From Acidimicrobiia bacterium (lineage in GTDB: Bacteria > Actinomycetota > Acidimicrobiia > Acidimicrobiales > Aldehydirespiratoraceae): 25,472 nucleotides of DNA. Positions 21,762 to 25,472 of this stretch are shown in pieces (the stretch's first letter is position 1; every line of letters starts with the position of its first letter). The stretch lies in assembly GCA_022824605.1 (NCBI GenBank), contig JAJDZO010000152.1, forward strand, positions 1 through 25,472, read 5' to 3'. The notes under the pieces are model-generated. The model worked only from the letters and a program-made list of their open reading frames with translations, was not told the origin of the DNA and did not search any database. Both the position numbers and the translations under genes were made by a program.

Positions 21762-22400
21762 TCAGGCTGCCTTCACCGCATTGCGCACCACGACGGTGCC
21801 GCCCTTGGGTCCAGGCACGGACCCCTTGATCAGCAGCACCTCAGCATCAGCGTCGACCTTGACCACCTCGAGGTTGAGCGTCGTGACCCTGGTGGCGCCG
21901 CTGCGTCCGGGGAGCTTCTTGCCCTTGAACACCCTCGAGGGGGTGGCACACTGGCCGACCGCTCCGGGCTTTCGATGCACCTTGTGAGCGCCGTGGCCGG
22001 CGGGTTGACCCTTGAAGCCGTGGCGCTTCATGACACCGGTGAATCCCTTGCCCTTGGACACCGCGGTCACATCGACCATCTCGCCGGAGCCGAGCAAATC
22101 GACGCCGATCTGTTGACCGACGGCGTAATCGCTCACATCGTCGAGGCGCAGTTCCAGCACGGCGCGCCCCGGGTCGACTCCGGCTCTCTGGAAGTGGCCG
22201 GCCTCGGGTTGGGTGAGCCGGCTGGGATCGACCATGCCGTAAGTGACCTGGATCGCGCTGTAGCCGTCGTTCTCGTTGGTCCTCACCTGAACGACACGGC
22301 AGGGCGAGACGCGCAGCACGGTGACACCCACGACTCGGTTGTTGTCGTCCCACACCTGGGTCATGCCGACCTTGGTGCCGACGATCGCCTTTGTGGCCAT
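21762..22400 (-). CDS. rplC: 50S ribosomal protein L3
   Basis: L3 initiates 50S assembly and its loop approaches the peptidyl transferase centre. The protein starts ATKAIVGTKVGMTQVWDDNNRVVGVTVLRVSPCRVVQVRT and contains GKGFTGVMKRHGFKGQPAGHGAHKVHRKPGAVGQCATPSRVFKGKKLPGRSGATRVTTLNLEVVKVD, including the central signature. 212 residues. It is the first gene of the array: no rpsJ lies upstream, and the region before it is a 306-bp divergent spacer. GAGG and AGGA lie just upstream of the ATG. Confidence 0.97.
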   Translation of the reverse strand: MATKAIVGTKVGMTQVWDDNNRVVGVTVLRVSPCRVVQVRTNENDGYSAIQVTYGMVDPSRLTQPEAGHFQRAGVDPGRAVLELRLDDVSDYAVGQQIGVDLLGSGEMVDVTAVSKGKGFTGVMKRHGFKGQPAGHGAHKVHRKPGAVGQCATPSRVFKGKKLPGRSGATRVTTLNLEVVKVDADAEVLLIKGSVPGPKGGTVVVRNAVKAA

Positions 22401-22575
22401 GGCCTCGTCCTGAAATCTTGGGCGCTAACGCCGCTCACGCGAACGCTCCGCTCGGGCTTGCCCGGCGGAGCGGCTACTGGGTTGTGCCGCACGGTTCCCC
22501 GCGAAACCCCACTGGGAATCCCGCAAGGGCCTGTACGGACATCGATTCGTGTTCGCCCCGGAAGCCCCGAGGCGA
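22401..22575 (-). promoter_or_regulatory. Structured 5' leader of the rplC transcript
   Basis: If transcription starts just after the -10 at 22583-22588, the leader is about 175 nt. It contains a strong hairpin (22445-22471: a 12-bp stem with one bulged base and a two-base loop) and further GC-rich inverted repeats such as GGCGTTAGCGCC near 22420-22431. Long structured leaders before S10-type operons often carry ribosomal-protein autoregulation (for example by L4), but no known motif is recognised here. Confidence 0.4.
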
Positions 22576-22582
22576 AGCGCCG

Positions 22583-22610
22583 AGTGTAGCGGCCCCGAAG
22601 CCACCCCCAA
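22583..22610 (-). promoter_or_regulatory. Candidate promoter of the ribosomal array
   Basis: On the minus strand TTGGGG (22605-22610), a 16-bp spacer and TACACT (22583-22588) form the best housekeeping-type promoter in the divergent region. It points to rplC. The -10 is good, the -35 only partial. Confidence 0.45.
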
Positions 22611-22692
22611 CCACCACGCTGTCGGGCGGCACTGAACAAAACCCGCGCCAGAGCGCACCATCCGCCTGCAACTCGCCGCGAGCGCGGTCGGG

Positions 22693-22698
22693 TAGGGT
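22693..22698 (+). promoter_or_regulatory. Candidate -10 element for a leaderless AI-2E-family transcript
   Basis: TAGGGT ends eight bases before the GTG at 22707, the distance seen when actinobacterial transcripts begin at or next to the start codon. No convincing -35 hexamer is visible. If true, the upstream GTG rather than the ATG at 22731 is the start. Confidence 0.35.
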
Positions 22699-22706
22699 CG
22701 CGGACC

Positions 22707-23801
22707 GTGGATGTCGGCGAGGCCAGGGTGATGCCGGCCTGGGTGAAGCGGGCCATCGTCTGGTTCTGGCTGGGGGGTTTGGGCGCCTTCTACGCGGTCG
22801 GGGTGGTGCGATCCCTGCGGACACTGCTGGTGGTGCTGCTGGTGTCGCTGTTCGTGGCCTTCGCACTGGAACCGGCGGTCAACGCGATGGAGCGCCGCGG
22901 CCTGCGGAGGGGCCTGGGGACCGCCATCGTGTTCGCGGTCGTCATCCTGCTCGCGTCCGGGTTCTCCGCGGTGGTCGGTGCCGCGCTCGCCTCGGAGATC
23001 AACTTCCTGATCGACAACGGTCCCGGCTATATCGACGACATCGAGGGCTGGCTGGAGGACAACTTCGGTGTCGAGTACGAGTTCGACACTCTACGCGAGG
23101 AGTTCGTTCAGGGCGGGGGGCTGCAAGACCTCGCCAGCCGCTTCGCCGACGATGTCGTCAACGTGGGCACGACCGTGGTCAACGTGCTGTTCCAGGCGTT
23201 CACGGTGGCGCTGTTCACGTTCTACCTGGTGGCCGACGGCCCCAAGCTGCGCCGCCGGGTGGCGGCGGTGTTCGGCGAGCGCCGGGCCAGGGTGATCAAC
23301 GAGATCTGGGATCTGGCCATGCACAAGACCGGCGGATACCTGTACTCCCGAACGATCCTGGCGGTGATCTCGGCGCTGGTGCACTGGCTGGCGTTCATGC
23401 TGCTTGATGTGCCCTCGCCGGTGGCGCTGGCCATGTGGGTGGGGGTGGTGTCGCAGTTCATCCCCGCCATCGGCGCCTATGTGGCGGGAATCTTGCCGGT
23501 ACTCGTCGCGCTGCTGCACGATCCGCGCACCGGGCTGTGGGTCTTGATCGTGATCGTCGTGTACCAGCAGCTCGAGAACTACCTGCTGTCGCCCCGCATC
23601 ACCGCTCACACCATGGAGATCCATGTGGCGCTGGCCTTCGGCTCGGTGATCGCAGGCACCGCCCTGCTCGGCATCGTCGGCGCCTTCCTGGCCCTGCCCG
23701 TAGCCGCCACCGCCCAAGCCTTCGTGTCCAGCTGGCTGGCCCGCCGCGCCGACACCGCCGAGCCCGACCAGTCACCGCCAGCCACACCCGACCTCGAATA
23801 G
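22707..23801 (+). CDS. AI-2E/PerM-family (UPF0118) membrane protein
   Basis: This 364-residue membrane protein belongs to the AI-2E transporter/PerM family, whose members are ascribed roles in efflux of signals, Na+/H+ exchange or permease function; the substrate here is unknown. Hydrophobic helices lie at about 15-33, 39-56 and 70-96. A soluble amphipathic segment (about 97-150) follows, then about five more helices. Family motifs are FALEPAVNAMERRGLRR, FYLVADG, QFIPAIGAYVAGILPVLVAL and YQQLENYLLSPRI. The C-terminal tail is short and Pro-rich. GTG 22707 is used; ATG 22731 has GAGG eight bases upstream and is a real alternative. It is divergent from rplC and convergent with the ATPase gene, so it is probably monocistronic. 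Confidence 0.9.
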   Translation: MDVGEARVMPAWVKRAIVWFWLGGLGAFYAVGVVRSLRTLLVVLLVSLFVAFALEPAVNAMERRGLRRGLGTAIVFAVVILLASGFSAVVGAALASEINFLIDNGPGYIDDIEGWLEDNFGVEYEFDTLREEFVQGGGLQDLASRFADDVVNVGTTVVNVLFQAFTVALFTFYLVADGPKLRRRVAAVFGERRARVINEIWDLAMHKTGGYLYSRTILAVISALVHWLAFMLLDVPSPVALAMWVGVVSQFIPAIGAYVAGILPVLVALLHDPRTGLWVLIVIVVYQQLENYLLSPRITAHTMEIHVALAFGSVIAGTALLGIVGAFLALPVAATAQAFVSSWLARRADTAEPDQSPPATPDLE

Positions 23802-23866
23802 AGCGCCCTGCCCGGTCTCAGAGTCCAGTGCCGCGGAATCTTGGACGCGAGCAACAAGGGCCGCGA

Positions 23867-25183
23867 TCACGTCTCCCACAGGTACGACAAGGGCATGGCA
23901 AACACCCGCTTCGCGAGTCGGTGCGGGTGCCGTCCCCCGTACAGCACCACGCCCAACTCGAACCGTTCACCGATGAGGTCTCGCAGCCACTCCAGCCAGC
24001 GGGCGTCGGCAGGGCGAACGGTTGCACCCGCCTTGGTCTCCACCGCGATGATCCGCCCGTCGGGCCGCTCAATCAACAGATCCACCTCGCGGCCACGGGA
24101 GTCTCGGTAGTGGCAGAAACGCAGATCCTGCGGTAACGCAGAGGCCTGCCGGCGCAGCTCGTTGAAGACGAACGTCTCGTACAGCGGTCCTCGATGAGGA
24201 GATGCCGGGTCACTCAATGACTCGGCATCGACACTCAATACTGAGGCAGCGAGCCCGGTGTCGGTGACGTGTACCTTTGGACGGCGCTTGGCCCTCGTGG
24301 GCGCGCTGGTGGCCCAGCCATCCAGCCGGACCACCAGATGGGTCATCTCCAGGTACGACAGGTAGTCGGCGGTGGTGTCGATGCTGCCAAATCCGATGTC
24401 ACGGTGAAGGTCCTGCATGACTAGTTCCCCGGAGGTACGGGCGGCCACGGCGTGCAACAGCCGAGGCAACTCACTCGATCGCCTTGCCCCCGTCAACTCG
24501 ACGATGTCACGGGTCACGGCTGTGTGAACATACGCACGGAACCACAGCTGCCGGTCGGCGTCCGACAGGCGGATCACCTCCGGGTAGCCGCCCCGGCACA
24601 CCCGCTCGGCGTACTGGGAACGGCTGAGCGCCGACGGCGGCGACTGCAGCAGGTCGTCCAGGGCGTGGCGGGGCCCATCGAGCAGCCGCGCCAACAGCCC
24701 GTCGCCGCCGCCCTCCGTCTCGACCTGCGAGAAGGGGGCGAGCTCGAAGAACACGGCCCGGCCGGCCAGCGACTCCGACAGCACCGGGACATGCAGGAAT
24801 CCGGCCGAGCCGGTGAGCAGGAACCGGCCGGGTGCCGGGTCGGCGTCGACGGCCAGCTTGATCGCCCGCACCAGGTCTTCGCCGCCGCGCTGCACCTCGT
24901 CGATGACGGTGGGACGGGTGCGGTCACTCGCGAACCCTGTCGGATCATCGCGGGCGAGCGCCGCCAGAGTCGGATCGTCAAGGCTCATGAACGCCCCGTC
25001 AAGGCTCAGAGGCTTGCCCTCGAGGCCTAGGAACGCTCCGGCGGGAGCAATTTGGCGTGCCAGCGTCGTCTTGCCCGACTGGCGAGGCCCCGACAGGACC
25101 ACAATCCGGAACGTTTTGAGCGCGCGCCGCAGCACCGGCTCCATCCGGCGCGGCACAAGGGCAAATTGAGGCGAAGTTGCCAC
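23867..25183 (-). CDS. AAA_14/DUF4143-family ATPase
   Basis: The 438-residue protein has an N-terminal P-loop ATPase: Walker A GPRQSGKTT (32-40), Walker B PTVIDEVQ (91-98) and sensor-like FLLTGSA (121-127). The C-terminal DUF4143 part contains FVFNELRRQ, then RDSRGREVDLLIERPDGRIIAVETKAG, where Asp368, Glu382 and Lys384 make a PD-(D/E)xK nuclease-like triad. These proteins are widespread in accessory DNA and their cellular role is not established; a DNA- or defence-related job is only a guess. The start is GTG 25183, with no Shine-Dalgarno; TAGCCT seven bases upstream could give a leaderless mRNA. Three 23-bp-spaced repeats lie just upstream. It is intact, alone and convergent to the membrane-protein gene, from which 65 bp without a clear terminator separate it. 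Confidence 0.9.
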   Translation of the reverse strand: MATSPQFALVPRRMEPVLRRALKTFRIVVLSGPRQSGKTTLARQIAPAGAFLGLEGKPLSLDGAFMSLDDPTLAALARDDPTGFASDRTRPTVIDEVQRGGEDLVRAIKLAVDADPAPGRFLLTGSAGFLHVPVLSESLAGRAVFFELAPFSQVETEGGGDGLLARLLDGPRHALDDLLQSPPSALSRSQYAERVCRGGYPEVIRLSDADRQLWFRAYVHTAVTRDIVELTGARRSSELPRLLHAVAARTSGELVMQDLHRDIGFGSIDTTADYLSYLEMTHLVVRLDGWATSAPTRAKRRPKVHVTDTGLAASVLSVDAESLSDPASPHRGPLYETFVFNELRRQASALPQDLRFCHYRDSRGREVDLLIERPDGRIIAVETKAGATVRPADARWLEWLRDLIGERFELGVVLYGGRHPHRLAKRVFAMPLSYLWET

Positions 25184-25193
25184 GAATGCAAGG

Positions 25194-25256
25194 CTACCGG
25201 TAGTTTTACCTGCTATCTACCGGTAGTTTTACCTACAGGCTAACAGTGGTTTTACC
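25194..25256. repeat. Three iteron-like repeats, exact 23-bp spacing, upstream of the DUF4143 ATPase
   Basis: GGTAGTTTTACC occurs at 25199-25210 and 25222-25233, and the near copy AGTGGTTTTACC at 25245-25256, so the start-to-start distance is 23 bp both times. The first two belong to an identical 18-bp unit CTACCGGTAGTTTTACCT (25194-25211, 25217-25234). Each core is itself an inverted repeat (GGTA/TACC), and CTACCGGTAG is a perfect palindrome. The array begins 11 bp upstream of the ATPase start and covers its expected promoter, so an operator for autoregulation is the likeliest reading. Confidence 0.85.
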
Positions 25257-25472
25257 CGCCACTATGGCCAAGAATTCGCTGCGCAGGCCGCCGCTGACGG
25301 ATCACCGCGCCACAGCCGGACCGGCCAGAGCGGGCTTAGAGGCAGCGCGGATAGGTGCAGACCCGTCGCATCGTGACGGGGTGACTCCCGCTCTTGTTCG
25401 CTGCGCTCACGGGCCGCTCGGGCCACGGCCTCGCCCGTATGCGCCGGACTGGTCCGCCTATTCGCTCGGCCT
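25257..25472. other. Region without a supported gene
   Basis: No protein family or RNA gene is recognised. A plus-strand frame from ATG 25264 stays open to the window edge, but it has no Shine-Dalgarno and a composition typical of chance frames in GC-rich DNA. A small hairpin CCCGTC/GACGGG lies at 25362-25380 without a U-tract on either strand. Confidence 0.5.

Noticed and set aside
25194..25256. CRISPR array or plasmid origin from the phased repeats
   Set aside because: The 23-bp period leaves only a few bases between 18-bp units, with no unique spacers, no cas genes and no replication initiator in view; an operator array fits better.
25362..25380. Terminator or tRNA-like hairpin near the right edge
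   Set aside because: It is a 6-bp stem with a seven-base loop, no U-tract and no cloverleaf around it; such hairpins are common by chance in GC-rich DNA.
25264..25472. Plus-strand frame open to the right edge, starting just after the third 23-bp repeat
   Set aside because: It has no ribosome-binding site, a random-like Arg/Pro/Ala composition and no recognised motif; it cannot be supported from 69 codons.

Overview
The window is a high-GC bacterial chromosome segment, almost entirely one long minus-strand ribosomal-protein array. The gene order (rplC to rplQ, then truA, rplM, rpsI, glmM, a glmS-like gene and acpS), the zinc-type S14, the zinc-free S4, the many GTG starts and the ATGA stop/start overlaps point to Actinomycetota. 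The unusual glmS-like gene and the TAGNNT-type -10 elements would fit Acidimicrobiia, but that class is an inference.

Reading in the direction of transcription (right to left), a divergent control region at 22401-22706 separates a plus-strand AI-2E/PerM-family membrane protein from rplC. Then follow S10/spc-type genes: rplC, rplD, rplW, rplB, rpsS, rplV, rpsC, rplP, rpmC, rpsQ, rplN, rplX, rplE, rpsZ, rpsH, rplF, rplR, rpsE, rpmD, rplO, secY and adk. Next are the alpha-operon genes infA, rpmJ, rpsM, rpsK, rpsD, rpoA and rplQ, then truA, rplM-rpsI, glmM, the glmS-like gene and acpS. A GC-rich hairpin at 158-192 closes the array. rpsJ is not in front of rplC, and map is not between adk and infA, where relatives often have them. 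The genes jointly supply ribosome assembly, initiation (IF-1), transcription (RNAP alpha), membrane insertion (SecY), nucleotide balance (Adk), tRNA modification (TruA) and entry into the UDP-GlcNAc and fatty-acid/ACP pathways.

Both ends look accessory. At the left edge is the first 29 codons of a lower-GC NYN-domain gene with a palindrome over its start. At the right is an AAA ATPase of the AAA_14/DUF4143 family, preceded by three motif copies spaced exactly 23 bp apart.

The most unusual observations are: infA apparently starting at CTG behind a perfect AGGAGG; a 1153-residue glmS homologue with large extra segments; the 23-bp-spaced repeats before the ATPase; and three junctions in the ribosomal array (rpsC/rplP, rplX/rplE, rplO/secY) where a local duplication has produced tiny reading frames, two of which overlap the start of the next gene.
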